Below are positions 8,911 through 17,215 of a stretch of 64,000 bases of DNA, one piece after another. Both the position numbers and the translations under genes were made by a program. This DNA comes from Virgibacillus phasianinus. GTDB lineage: Bacteria; Bacillota; Bacilli; Bacillales; Amphibacillaceae. The stretch spans positions 2,852,001 through 2,916,000 of the forward strand of contig NZ_CP022315.1 of assembly GCF_002216775.1 (NCBI RefSeq), given 5' to 3'. Below the pieces are notes generated by a model. That model did no database searches and was not told the origin of the DNA. It saw only the letters and a list, made by a program, of their open reading frames with translations. Each line of letters begins with the position of its first letter. The stretch's first letter is position 1.

Positions 8911-9477
8911 ATGAGGCATGTAGGTATTTTAGGGGGGACATTCGATCCGCCGCATCTCGGTCATTTAATTATCGCGGAAGAGGTGCGTCATACGCTCAAC
9001 CTGGAAGAAATTTGGTTTGTGCCTTCACAAGAACCACCGCATAAAGACAAGGCCCGCACTAGTGCAAAACAACGGGTGGACATGGTGCAACATGCAATCG
9101 AATGCAATCCTTTTTTTAAATTGAATACAATAGAAGTAAATCGTGTAGGTAAATCATATACTATTGATACACTAACCCTACTTAAAAAAGAGCATCCAGA
9201 TATTAGTTTCCATTTTATAATTGGTGCTGACATGGTAGAATATCTTCCAAAATGGCATAAAATCAATGAATTAATGAATATGGTTACATTTGTTGGTGTA
9301 AAAAGAGTCGGCTTTGAACTAGAACCACCATACCCAATTACACTTGTTGATATCCCTTATATTGAGATTTCTTCAACCATGATACGTGAACGAATAGAAA
9401 CTAATATTCCGGTTACCTATTTACTACCAGAACCAGTTATCTACTATATAAAGGAGAAGCGATTGTATGAGGAATGA
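8911..9477 (+). CDS. nadD: Nicotinate-nucleotide adenylyltransferase
   Basis: Converts nicotinate mononucleotide plus ATP to deamido-NAD; 188 aa. The nucleotidyltransferase signature 'GGTFDPPHLGHLIIAEE' (GxFxPxHxGH) starts at residue 8. The C-terminal 'IEISSTMIRERI' is the ISSTxxR motif. ATG 8911 follows AAAGGAGTAAATC. The last 11 nt overlap yqeK, indicating translational coupling. Confidence 0.97.
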   Translation: MRHVGILGGTFDPPHLGHLIIAEEVRHTLNLEEIWFVPSQEPPHKDKARTSAKQRVDMVQHAIECNPFFKLNTIEVNRVGKSYTIDTLTLLKKEHPDISFHFIIGADMVEYLPKWHKINELMNMVTFVGVKRVGFELEPPYPITLVDIPYIEISSTMIRERIETNIPVTYLLPEPVIYYIKEKRLYEE

Positions 9478-10036
9478 CGAAGCAATTGATATTATTAAGC
9501 CGGCTTTGACAAAAGCCCGATTCGAACACACTCTGCGGGTTGCGGATACAGCAGCTGAGTTAGCGAATTTATACCATGTATCCACAGAAAAAGTTGAACT
9601 TGCAGCAATTTTTCACGATTATGCAAAGTTCAAACCCCTGGATGAGATGAAACAATTTATTCTGGATAGCCAATTACCAAACGATTTATTGGATTACCAT
9701 CATGAGGTTTGGCATGGTCCTGTTGCATCGGTCATAGTCGCTGAACAATTCGGAATCAAGGATCAAGAAATTAGCGATGCTATTCGATATCACACCACTG
9801 GAAAGGCGAACCTAGGGGCGATGGGAATGGTTGTTTTTCTTGCGGATTACATTGAACCAGGTAGATCAATCCCGGGTGTTGATGAAGTTCGTGCTATGGC
9901 GCGGGAAGATTTATTTCATGCATGCCTGATGGTGTCACGTAATACGTTACAATTTCTTTTATCTAAAAATACAACGATTTATCCGGATTCCTTTCATGCG
10001 TATAACTATTTTTTAAGTCAGCTTAAAAAGGCTTAA
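9467..10036 (+). CDS. yqeK: YqeK, HD-domain Ap4A hydrolase (symmetrical)
   Basis: A 189-aa HD-superfamily phosphohydrolase. Metal ligands are visible as 'RFEHTLRVADTA' (His), 'AAIFHDYAK' (HD) and 'HHEVWHGPVAS'. Proteins of this family cleave diadenosine tetraphosphate to two ADP. Overlaps nadD by 11 nt and is followed by rsfS; this nadD-yqeK-rsfS order is standard in Firmicutes. Confidence 0.92.
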   Translation: MRNDEAIDIIKPALTKARFEHTLRVADTAAELANLYHVSTEKVELAAIFHDYAKFKPLDEMKQFILDSQLPNDLLDYHHEVWHGPVASVIVAEQFGIKDQEISDAIRYHTTGKANLGAMGMVVFLADYIEPGRSIPGVDEVRAMAREDLFHACLMVSRNTLQFLLSKNTTIYPDSFHAYNYFLSQLKKA

Positions 10037-10068
10037 GTGTTAAAAAAATAATTGGAGGTTTTAATTAG

Positions 10069-10425
10069 ATGAATAGTAAGGAAATTGTGCAATTAGTAGC
10101 GGAAGCTAGTGATGATAAACGAGCAGAGGATATTATTGCTTTAGACATGAAAGAAGTTTCACTAGTAGCGGATTACTTTTTAATCTGTCATGGAAGTAAT
10201 GAGAGACAGGTTCAGGCAATTGCACGTGCAATAAAAGATGCTGCGGAAGAGCAGGAGATTTCCGTTAAACGGATGGAAGGATATGAACAAGCGAGATGGA
10301 TCCTGGTTGACATTGGTGATGTTGTTTGCCATGTTTTCCATAAGGATGAACGCTCATACTATAATTTGGAACGTCTGTGGGGGGACGCCACACAAGTATC
10401 ACTAAGTGTTGGTCAAGAAGGGTAA
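10069..10425 (+). CDS. rsfS: Ribosomal silencing factor RsfS
   Basis: A 118-aa RsfS/Iojap protein. The core 'ALDMKEVSLVADYFLICHGSNERQVQAIA' and the C-terminal 'DVVCHVFHKDERSYYNLERLWGDA' are family hallmarks. RsfS binds L14 on the 50S subunit and blocks subunit joining during starvation. RBS TGGAGG. yqeM starts 5 nt after its stop. Confidence 0.96.
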   Translation: MNSKEIVQLVAEASDDKRAEDIIALDMKEVSLVADYFLICHGSNERQVQAIARAIKDAAEEQEISVKRMEGYEQARWILVDIGDVVCHVFHKDERSYYNLERLWGDATQVSLSVGQEG

Positions 10426-10429
10426 ACGA

Positions 10430-11188
10430 ATGGCTTATCAACAAATGGCAAAATTGTATGACAAACTAATGGATGGCGCACCATATGATAAATGGGCGGA
10501 GTTTACAAAAAAGGTATTAAATCAATCAGAAATTCCTGTAAGTCAGATAGTTGACCTGGGCTGTGGGACGGGTCAATTGACTACACGTCTGGCAAAAGAA
10601 GGCTACCAGATGATCGGGGTAGACTATTCAGTCGAGATGCTAAGCTACGCTGAACAACGGGCGAGTGAAAAGAATCTAACTGTACAATGGATAAATCAGG
10701 ATTTACGTGAAATGGACGGTATTACTGACATGGACCTAGTGGTTAGTTATTGTGACGTTATTAATTATATTACATCACCGGATGAGCTGGATACGGTTTT
10801 TGGCAACGTAGCGAAAATGCTAAAAGAAACTGGTTTGTTTATTTTTGACGTTCATTCGCTATACCATGTCAAGAATGACCTGATCAATCAAACCTTTGCC
10901 ACTGTAGATGATGAGCTGTCTTCCATTTGGTTTTGTTCAGAAGGAGAAGAAACTGGGGAAATGTTTCATGATCTGACCTTTTTTGTATCTAACGATCAGG
11001 ACTCCTATTCGAGATTTGATGAATTTCATCATCAAAAAACATTTCCAATTGATAAATACTGCAGTCTCTTGGAACAAAATGAATTAAAAATAAAAAATAT
11101 TTATGGCGATTTTTCGGTAACTGATGATGGTTTACAGGAAAATACGGAACGAATCTTCTTTGTTGCAGAAAAAAGATCGGCAAATTAA
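10430..11188 (+). CDS. yqeM: YqeM, class I SAM-dependent methyltransferase
   Basis: A 252-aa Rossmann-fold methyltransferase with motif I 'IVDLGCGTGQLTTRLA' near residue 40 and an acidic post-I residue in 'MIGVDYSVEML'. The substrate is unknown. I start at ATG 10430, giving MAYQQMAKLYDKLM, the usual beginning of the family. The frame is open to 10406, inside rsfS. Last gene of the yqeG operon; a terminator follows. Confidence 0.88.
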   Translation: MAYQQMAKLYDKLMDGAPYDKWAEFTKKVLNQSEIPVSQIVDLGCGTGQLTTRLAKEGYQMIGVDYSVEMLSYAEQRASEKNLTVQWINQDLREMDGITDMDLVVSYCDVINYITSPDELDTVFGNVAKMLKETGLFIFDVHSLYHVKNDLINQTFATVDDELSSIWFCSEGEETGEMFHDLTFFVSNDQDSYSRFDEFHHQKTFPIDKYCSLLEQNELKIKNIYGDFSVTDDGLQENTERIFFVAEKRSAN

Positions 11189-11202
11189 AATCTTGTTAAT
11201 CC

Positions 11203-11228
11203 AAGCTGTCATTTCGACAGCTTTTTTT
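11203..11228 (+). terminator. Terminator after yqeM
   Basis: AAGCTGTC (11203-11210), 5-nt loop, GACAGCTT (11216-11223), then a T run. Perfect 8-bp stem. Confidence 0.9.
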
Positions 11229-11229
11229 A

Positions 11230-11321
11230 CACTTTAAGAAAATATAAATCTTTATCGGTATAAAGTATAATAAAATCTAGGGCTTTCGCCACTGATTCTC
11301 GGCGATAAGCCTTAGATTTTC
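11230..11321 (+). repeat. Three-hairpin dispersed repeat, copy A
   Basis: Begins CACTTTAAGAAA, then CTTTAT/ATAAAG, then a longer hairpin in which ATCTAGGGCTT pairs with AAGCCTTAGAT around CGCC/GGCG. Copies B (48694) and C (49000) are about 80 percent alike by eye. It lies where B. subtilis has comER. No ORF is present. Confidence 0.8.
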
Positions 11322-11340
11322 AAACGTTGATTAATATTTT

Positions 11341-11382
11341 ATAATTTTATTTTGAAGGTGGGATTTCTTAAAATAAAATTTT
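11341..11382. promoter_or_regulatory. Possible ComK box upstream of comEA
   Basis: AAAA-TAAAA-TTTT (11370-11382) fits the ComK half-box AAAA-N5-TTTT. A weaker box, ATAA-N5-TTTT, lies at 11341-11353. The 16-bp gap differs from the usual 8, 18 or 31, so this is tentative in AT-rich DNA. Confidence 0.3.
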
Positions 11383-11510
11383 GTCGATATTTCATTTTCG
11401 GGCAGGATTTAATCGTTTAACGTCGAATTAATTAATATATCACAAGAAATCATTTCCCCGATTTACCTACGCACTTGAATGAACCCCATAGCAAAGGAAG
11501 TGGCCCTCAT

Positions 11511-12107
11511 TTGATTAACTTTGCCAAAAAAAATCTATTTTTTATCATGATTGGCTTAGCAGTTGTTCTTTTTTTATTTGTTTTTAATGGTAAACCGGAA
11601 CAGGAAAAACCTATTGATGTAAAACCTTTAGCAGCTGATGATAAAAATAAATCCCCTGTATCAGCACCAAATCCGGAAACAAATCATGCAAATGCATATG
11701 TAGATGTTAAAGGCGAGGTAAAGAATCCTGGGGTTTACGATATGCCCACCGACGCACGCGTGCAGGATGTTATTCGTTCCGCAGGCGGGTTTACGAAACA
11801 GGCAAATCAGTCAGTCGTTAACCTGGCGCAGAAAGTACAGGATGAGATGATCATTCTGGTACCAAAGACGGGCGAAGAGTCACCCGAAGCTGGATCTGTT
11901 GCACCAACCCCCGCCAAAATAAACCTTAATTATGCCACTCAGGAGGAAATTGAACAATTAAATGGGATAGGACCATCAAAGGCACAGGCCATCATTCAAT
12001 ACCGTGAGGAAAATGGTTTATTTCACTTAATCGAGGATGTGTTAAATGTGCCGGGTATTGGTGAAAAGACACTTGAGAACATGAAAGAAAATATTCAACT
12101 CCCCTAA
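11511..12107 (+). CDS. comEA: Competence DNA receptor ComEA
   Basis: Membrane-anchored dsDNA receptor for transformation. One N-terminal membrane helix ('FFIMIGLAVVLFLFVFNG') is followed by a low-complexity linker and an SLBB-type domain ('VDVKGEVKNPGVYDMP'). It ends with tandem helix-hairpin-helix motifs ('LNGIGPSKAQAIIQYRE' and 'VPGIGEKTLENM'). TTG 11511 is chosen because AAAGGAAG lies 10 nt upstream; the frame opens at TTG 11475, which lacks an RBS. Length 198 aa, near the B. subtilis protein. Confidence 0.93.
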   Translation: MINFAKKNLFFIMIGLAVVLFLFVFNGKPEQEKPIDVKPLAADDKNKSPVSAPNPETNHANAYVDVKGEVKNPGVYDMPTDARVQDVIRSAGGFTKQANQSVVNLAQKVQDEMIILVPKTGEESPEAGSVAPTPAKINLNYATQEEIEQLNGIGPSKAQAIIQYREENGLFHLIEDVLNVPGIGEKTLENMKENIQLP

Positions 12108-12155
12108 TCGTTGACGAAAACAATTTCCAACATGTAAACTTATTGATAAATTAAA

Positions 12156-12236
12156 GCTGTTTTCTAAAAAGATTGTTGTTTTTTACACAAAATCCATAAA
12201 CTGCGGTGATATTGCAGCAAACTAACCGAAAACAGC
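12156..12236. repeat. Structured intergenic element between comEA and comEB
   Basis: Outer arms GCTGTTTTC (12156-12164) and GAAAACAGC (12228-12236) enclose CTGC/GCAG and TTGTTG/CAGCAA pairings. There is no T tail, so it is not a simple terminator. It resembles mobile palindromic elements in Bacillaceae; single copy here. Confidence 0.5.
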
Positions 12237-12264
12237 CTAAATTAAAGATGAAGGTGGAATTAGC

Positions 12265-12834
12265 TTGGAAAGAATATCATGGGATCAATATTTCATGGCT
12301 CAAAGCCATTTATTAGCATTAAGAAGTACATGTGAGCGATTAACTGTTGGTGCTACCATTGTACGGGAAAAGCGAATTATCGCTGGAGGATATAATGGCA
12401 GTGTTTCCGGAGATTCACATTGTATCGATGAAGGCTGTTATGTGATTGACGGACATTGTGTTCGTACTGTCCATGCTGAAGCAAATGCGATTTTACAATG
12501 TGCGAAATTCGGTGTTCCTACAGAAGGCGCTGAAATGTACGTTACCCATTTCCCTTGTCTGCAATGCTGCAAAACCATCATCCAAAGTGGGATCAAAACA
12601 TTGTATTATGCTGCAGACTATAGAAATGATCCTTATGCAATTGAACTGTTTAAACAATCAGGTGTGCATATCAAAAAGGTAGAGCTTGAGTCCAATGCTG
12701 TTGACATAAATTCAAACGAGAAAGCGACGTACGTGGAATTGTTATTAAATAAACTTGAACGTGTAACAAAAGATGATCGGCAACTACAGGAATTTAAAAA
12801 TGAAGCACAACGTTTATTTCATGTTAATCAGTAA
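12265..12834 (+). CDS. comEB: ComEB, dCMP deaminase-like protein
   Basis: A 189-aa cytidine/deoxycytidylate deaminase-fold protein. Zinc ligands are seen in 'VHAEANAILQC' (HAE) and 'FPCLQCCK' (PCxxC). It probably deaminates dCMP to dUMP. In B. subtilis it is co-transcribed with comEA and comEC and helps localise competence proteins. TTG start after AAGGTGG. comEC begins 13 nt downstream. Confidence 0.95.
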   Translation: MERISWDQYFMAQSHLLALRSTCERLTVGATIVREKRIIAGGYNGSVSGDSHCIDEGCYVIDGHCVRTVHAEANAILQCAKFGVPTEGAEMYVTHFPCLQCCKTIIQSGIKTLYYAADYRNDPYAIELFKQSGVHIKKVELESNAVDINSNEKATYVELLLNKLERVTKDDRQLQEFKNEAQRLFHVNQ

Positions 12835-12847
12835 CTGGGTGTAGAAT

Positions 12848-15142
12848 ATGAAAGGTTACTGGCATATTTTTGCCCTTTCCGTGTTGGTTAGTATCGTAAC
12901 GGTAATATATAATAACAGAGCATTCATGATTTTATTGGTCATGTGGTTCCTTTATCTTTATATTAGGAAAAAGCTTCGTATCGGTCCAATTGTTCTTGCG
13001 CTGCTATTTTACTTTGGTTGTTATTTTTATATTCCCACGATCGATACGGGAATGATTAGCACAACTGCAGAACAGGCTATTAATGGGGAGATTTCAGGCA
13101 CCATTAATAGTCCTGTCAAAAAATCCTCCAAAAAAATTGAATTTGTTGTTAAGGAAATAGCGTCAGGTGATAAAATCCTGGCGGTGGCATTTATAAATAA
13201 GGAGAAGAATTGGGAAAACAAGCTCAAAGATTTAAGATATGGCGCTACATGCAGTATCAAGGGAATCCTGGAATTGCCTAATCACAGCAGAAACCCTGGT
13301 CAATTTGATTATCGTTCGTATTTATTCTCGAAAGGAATTACCTATCAACTTACTCTATCTTCCGCTGATAACATTTCCTGCGAAAGCTCCTCATTACTAA
13401 GTTCCATTTTTCAAATTCGTACATCTATCCTCAATTTTATTATTTCAAAGACAGATCCTTATACGGCAAAATGGCTGAATGCGCTTGTTTTAGGTGATGA
13501 CTCACAATTGGATCAGGAAACGATTGAGTTGTTTCAAAGGTGGAGTTTGTCGCATCTGCTAGCAATTTCAGGCTTGCATGTTGGTTTAATTGTTTCGATC
13601 ATTTATTTTTTATTGATAAAGCTAAGTATCCTGACAAAGGAGAAGGCACAATGGGCGATGATCTGTATACTACCTTTTTATGCACTAATCGCGGGTGGTG
13701 AGCCTTCCGTGTGGCGGGCATGCTTAATGGTGATTTTGTTTATCCTATTGCATAAAATAAAGGTTGTTTACAGTTTAACGGACGTTTTGAGTATTATCTT
13801 TCTCCTTTTAATAGTGGTTGATAAATACATTGTGTACCATGTTGGATTTCAGCTTTCCTTTTTAGTTACACTAGGTTTGCTTCTATCAGGTAAATGGATT
13901 GCTTCCTCTAGCAATTCACCACTGACTATCAGCCTGAAAATCAGCTTTGTTGCTCAAATGATGATCATTCCTCTGCAATTAGCTTACTTTTATACTTTCC
14001 AGCCACTCTCCATATTAATGAACGTTATCGTAGTACCGTATTTTTCACTTTTCGTTATTCCAGTCATGTTTTTTATGTTGCTCCTATCTCCCTTTCCAGC
14101 GCCACTTTTGCTGTTATTTAATGCAATTTTTGAAACCGTCCATCGTTATTTCATTCACCTTATACAATTTATTGATCAAACCGCTTATTTTCCATATATT
14201 TTAGGTAGCATGCCACTCTATGCTGTTATCCTGTATTATGTAGTATTTTTATTATGCATGAATGCAATTCAGCGGGAAAGAAGCCTGCGCGCTATGCAAT
14301 ACGGTTGTCTTATTGTTTTTCTGCTAACATTTATTGCAGTTAAGCCTTATTTATCTCCCTATGGAACAATAACCATGTTGGATATTGGACAGGGAGACAG
14401 TTTTATTGTTGAACTTCCGTACCGAAAAGCAGTATTTTTTGTTGACGCCGGTGCAAAGATGTCATTTGAAACGAATCAGGCGACGGATTCCACCTATAAA
14501 CAAGTGATCAAACCATATTTGTATGCGAATGGAATTGCGGGTGTGGACGCACTATTTCTCACCCACGAAGATGTTGATCATGTAGGTAGTGTTCCTTATA
14601 TGATTGAAGGACTTAACGTAGAGCGGGTTTTTATCAATGAATTCTACAATATTCCAGGAGAAACTTTACGTAATTGGCAACAAAAGGGTGTCAACTTCAA
14701 TCGGTTGAAAGCTGGACAAGAGATTGATTTTCAAAATTATCCCATCCATATTTTATCGCCATATCGTGATAAACAGGACACAAATGCAAATTCGCTTGTC
14801 TTATACATGAAATTAGGCGGCCTAGGCTGGTTGTTTACCGGAGATATTGATAAGCAAACAGAAATTGAAATAATGAAAAGATATAGTAATGTATCCTTCA
14901 ACGTTCTTAAGATTGCCCATCATGGAAGTAAATCCTCAACAAGCACTCAGTTTTTAGAGCATTATAAGCCATCTGTTGCTTTGATATCGGTTGGAGAAAA
15001 GAACAGCTATGGACATCCAGCAAAGGAGGTGCTGGATACACTTGAAAAGAAGGGAATTACGATCTTTCGGACAGACAGGGATGGCGCTGTACAGTATAAA
15101 TTTAAAGGAGAGAATGGAACGTTTTTTAAATATTTACCATAA
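12848..15142 (+). CDS. comEC: Competence DNA channel ComEC
   Basis: A 764-aa DNA internalisation protein. An N-terminal membrane and OB-like region is followed by the Competence domain (residues about 190-480) with 'LSHLLAISGLHVGLIVS'. A C-terminal metallo-beta-lactamase domain has 'LDIGQGDSFIVELP', 'LTHEDVDHVGS' and 'KIAHHGSKSSTS'; in naturally competent Firmicutes it is thought to degrade one strand. Full length and intact, which with intact comEA and comEB is consistent with a working uptake locus. Confidence 0.96.
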   Translation: MKGYWHIFALSVLVSIVTVIYNNRAFMILLVMWFLYLYIRKKLRIGPIVLALLFYFGCYFYIPTIDTGMISTTAEQAINGEISGTINSPVKKSSKKIEFVVKEIASGDKILAVAFINKEKNWENKLKDLRYGATCSIKGILELPNHSRNPGQFDYRSYLFSKGITYQLTLSSADNISCESSSLLSSIFQIRTSILNFIISKTDPYTAKWLNALVLGDDSQLDQETIELFQRWSLSHLLAISGLHVGLIVSIIYFLLIKLSILTKEKAQWAMICILPFYALIAGGEPSVWRACLMVILFILLHKIKVVYSLTDVLSIIFLLLIVVDKYIVYHVGFQLSFLVTLGLLLSGKWIASSSNSPLTISLKISFVAQMMIIPLQLAYFYTFQPLSILMNVIVVPYFSLFVIPVMFFMLLLSPFPAPLLLLFNAIFETVHRYFIHLIQFIDQTAYFPYILGSMPLYAVILYYVVFLLCMNAIQRERSLRAMQYGCLIVFLLTFIAVKPYLSPYGTITMLDIGQGDSFIVELPYRKAVFFVDAGAKMSFETNQATDSTYKQVIKPYLYANGIAGVDALFLTHEDVDHVGSVPYMIEGLNVERVFINEFYNIPGETLRNWQQKGVNFNRLKAGQEIDFQNYPIHILSPYRDKQDTNANSLVLYMKLGGLGWLFTGDIDKQTEIEIMKRYSNVSFNVLKIAHHGSKSSTSTQFLEHYKPSVALISVGEKNSYGHPAKEVLDTLEKKGITIFRTDRDGAVQYKFKGENGTFFKYLP

Positions 15143-15165
15143 CCTACTTAATATAAGAAAGCATT

Positions 15166-15209
15166 AAAAAAGAGACTGCCGGTGCCCTTGTAGGCGTCAG
15201 TCTCTTTTT
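15166..15209. terminator. Bidirectional terminator, comEC / yqzM
   Basis: AAAAAAGAGACTG (15166-15178) pairs with CAGTCTCTTTTT (15198-15209). A-rich and T-rich flanks serve both convergent genes. Confidence 0.9.
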
Positions 15210-15245
15210 ATAACCTGGTTTGTATGTAGCGCTATAGCTTTGTTT

Positions 15246-15380
15246 TTATTGTCCAAAAAAGTTAATAAATACACCAATAAAGAAAATTACAACAAAGAAG
15301 ACAAATGAGTAGACAAATCCTAGGCCAGAATCCACTACATCGTTATTTTTTGACTGGACGTCATTTTCAAATTCGTTCAA
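15246..15380 (-). CDS. yqzM: YqzM family small membrane protein
   Basis: A 44-aa ORF on the minus strand. TTG at 15380 follows GGAGGGATAGCT; the stop is at 15246-15248. It starts MNEFENDVQSKNNDVVDSG and continues into one hydrophobic helix. Both halves match YqzM of B. subtilis, which also lies between comEC and holA on the opposite strand and is 44 aa. Function unknown. Confidence 0.9.
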   Translation of the reverse strand: MNEFENDVQSKNNDVVDSGLGFVYSFVFFVVIFFIGVFINFFGQ

Positions 15381-15566
15381 AGCTATCCCTCCTATATCAT
15401 TTATAGTATAAGATAAATACTAAAAAAAATCCATAAGAAATTCTTAAAACCATTTATAGAAAGAGTTTACATCTATACTTTTTGTATTACTGGTTAATCT
15501 AAAATTAAATCAAACATCGTTTAGCATTTAGATTCCTAGGGCTAATTGGTAAACGTTTAAATAAAT

Positions 15567-15591
15567 GAGGGAGTCTCCATTAGATTCCCTC
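15567..15591. other. Hairpin upstream of holA
   Basis: GAGGGAGTCT and AGATTCCCTC form a 10-bp stem with one G-T pair and a 5-nt loop, in the 278-bp gap between yqzM and holA. A palindrome TAAACGTTTA lies just before it. No T run, so its role is unknown. Confidence 0.45.
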
Positions 15592-15658
15592 TAAAATTCC
15601 TTGCTATTCCATCTTTTTCACATTACGATTATGTATATACATAATTGGAGTGAATGAA

Positions 15659-16675
15659 ATGTCTTTTTTTAAAGAAAAACAAAACGTGAAAAAAGGAAAC
15701 TTTCAACCGGTGTATTTGCTTTATGGTACGGAGGCGTTTTTTATACAGGATATGAAAAAACAGCTTATAGAAGGAATATTACCTGATGGCGATATCGAAA
15801 ATTTGTCTACATATGATTTGGATGAAATACCAATTCAAGAAGTTATTTCGGATGTGGAAACATATCCCTTGTTTGGAGAACGGAAACTGATCATCGCTAA
15901 TAACCCATCCTTTTTAAAAACAAAACCAACAATAGTTCCATTTGAACATGATCTTGATGCATTGCAAAGGTACCTGGAAAACCCAGTTGACTACTCCTAT
16001 ATCGTTTTTGTCGCAGAATACGAAAAAATTGATGAACGGAAAAAGGTTACCAAAATGTTGAAGAAAAATGCGTCTGTTGTGTTATGTGAGCCGATTAAAG
16101 ATTACGAACTGTCAAAGTGGATAAAAACGATCGCTGACGATTATCATATCACGATTGAATCTGCGGCTTACGATGTAATTGAAGGAGAGATTGAGGCAAA
16201 CCTTCATTTATTACAAAACGAAATGATGAAATTCGCCATGTACGTAGGGGAAGGCGGAAAAGTTACCAAAGAAATAGCGGAAATGCTTGTCTCACATACG
16301 CTTCACAATTCATCTCTGCAGCTGGTGGATGCTGTTATAGAACGGAATCTTGGAAAAGCAATCGCTATTTACCGCGACCTTTTAAAAATGAAGGAAGAGC
16401 CGATTGCAATGGTCGCATTATTAGCGTATCAATTTCGCACACTGCTTCGGGTTAAACTGTTAAAGCAAAAAGGGTATAGTCAAGCACAAATGCAAAAACA
16501 GCTAGGGATTCACCCGTATGTGGTCAAAATTGCCCTGTCACGGGAAAGCAAGTTTACCATTGACCAGTTAGCCTCTTATATCGATAAATTGACAAATGCT
16601 GATGCGGATATGAAGCAGGGTAAAATGGAAAAAGATCTTGTTTTTGATTTACTATTATATGATTTGACTAAATAA
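15659..16675 (+). CDS. holA: DNA polymerase III subunit delta
   Basis: Clamp-loader delta subunit, 338 aa. The N-terminal 'VYLLYGTEAFFIQDMKKQL' is the degenerate nucleotide-binding motif, and the body follows the DNA_pol3_delta pattern, including 'ELSKWIKTIADDYHITIESAA' and 'LQLVDAVIERNLGKAI'. ATG 15659 is 8 nt after TTGGAG; an in-frame GTG at 15650 overlaps that RBS. Monocistronic, with a terminator after. Confidence 0.93.
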   Translation: MSFFKEKQNVKKGNFQPVYLLYGTEAFFIQDMKKQLIEGILPDGDIENLSTYDLDEIPIQEVISDVETYPLFGERKLIIANNPSFLKTKPTIVPFEHDLDALQRYLENPVDYSYIVFVAEYEKIDERKKVTKMLKKNASVVLCEPIKDYELSKWIKTIADDYHITIESAAYDVIEGEIEANLHLLQNEMMKFAMYVGEGGKVTKEIAEMLVSHTLHNSSLQLVDAVIERNLGKAIAIYRDLLKMKEEPIAMVALLAYQFRTLLRVKLLKQKGYSQAQMQKQLGIHPYVVKIALSRESKFTIDQLASYIDKLTNADADMKQGKMEKDLVFDLLLYDLTK

Positions 16676-16692
16676 TAAGCACAAGAAACTAA

Positions 16693-16719
16693 AAAACGAT
16701 CCTGATTTGGGATCGTTTT
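16693..16719. terminator. Bidirectional terminator, holA / rpsT
   Basis: AAACGATCC and GGGATCGTTT arms with a 6-nt loop and A/T flanks, between the convergent genes holA and rpsT. Confidence 0.9.
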
Positions 16720-16748
16720 GTGTTTGTGTTGGTCATTTAGTTTTATTA

Positions 16749-17015
16749 TTATGCGCTTAGTCCATTAACCATTTTTGATAAGCGTGATTTTTGGCGATTT
16801 CCATTATTTTGATGGACAATCCCTTTTTGTACCGCTTTGTCAATTTTTTTATTAGCTTGTTGAAGAGCAGTTTTTGCGTTATCCAAATCTTTTGCCTCAA
16901 CCAATTTTTCAACACGTTTAACTTGTGAGCGCATATCTGATTTATATGACTGGTTAGCGTCATGTTTTTTCTGATTAACACCTACACGTTTAATTGCAGA
17001 TTTAATATTAGCCAT
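16749..17015 (-). CDS. rpsT: 30S ribosomal protein S20
   Basis: An 88-aa very basic helical protein starting MANIKSAIKRVGVNQKKHDA, the S20 signature. It contains 'HQNNGNRQKSRLSKMVNGL'. Binds 16S rRNA in early 30S assembly. RBS TAGGAGGTG lies upstream of ATG 17015. Opposite in orientation to its neighbours, as in B. subtilis between holA and gpr. Confidence 0.98.
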   Translation of the reverse strand: MANIKSAIKRVGVNQKKHDANQSYKSDMRSQVKRVEKLVEAKDLDNAKTALQQANKKIDKAVQKGIVHQNNGNRQKSRLSKMVNGLSA

Positions 17016-17063
17016 TATTTCACCTCCTAATAAAAACGATTCATATCAAAGTGAACCATTGAT

Positions 17064-17092
17064 ATTTTATCAGAGCATGTCAATGTTTTCAA
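17064..17092 (-). promoter_or_regulatory. Sigma-A promoter of rpsT
   Basis: Minus strand: -35 TTGAAA (17092-17087), 17-bp spacer, -10 TAAAAT (17069-17064). Confidence 0.65.
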
Positions 17093-17215
17093 GTAGCATT
17101 GTTAACTCCGCCATAGAAAAATGAACAGGGCAAAATTCCTCTTTCCTGATTCTGTATGATTTTTAACGTAAAGGTTAAGTCTATTAGTGAGAAACTTTAC
17201 TTATGGATGGAGGTA

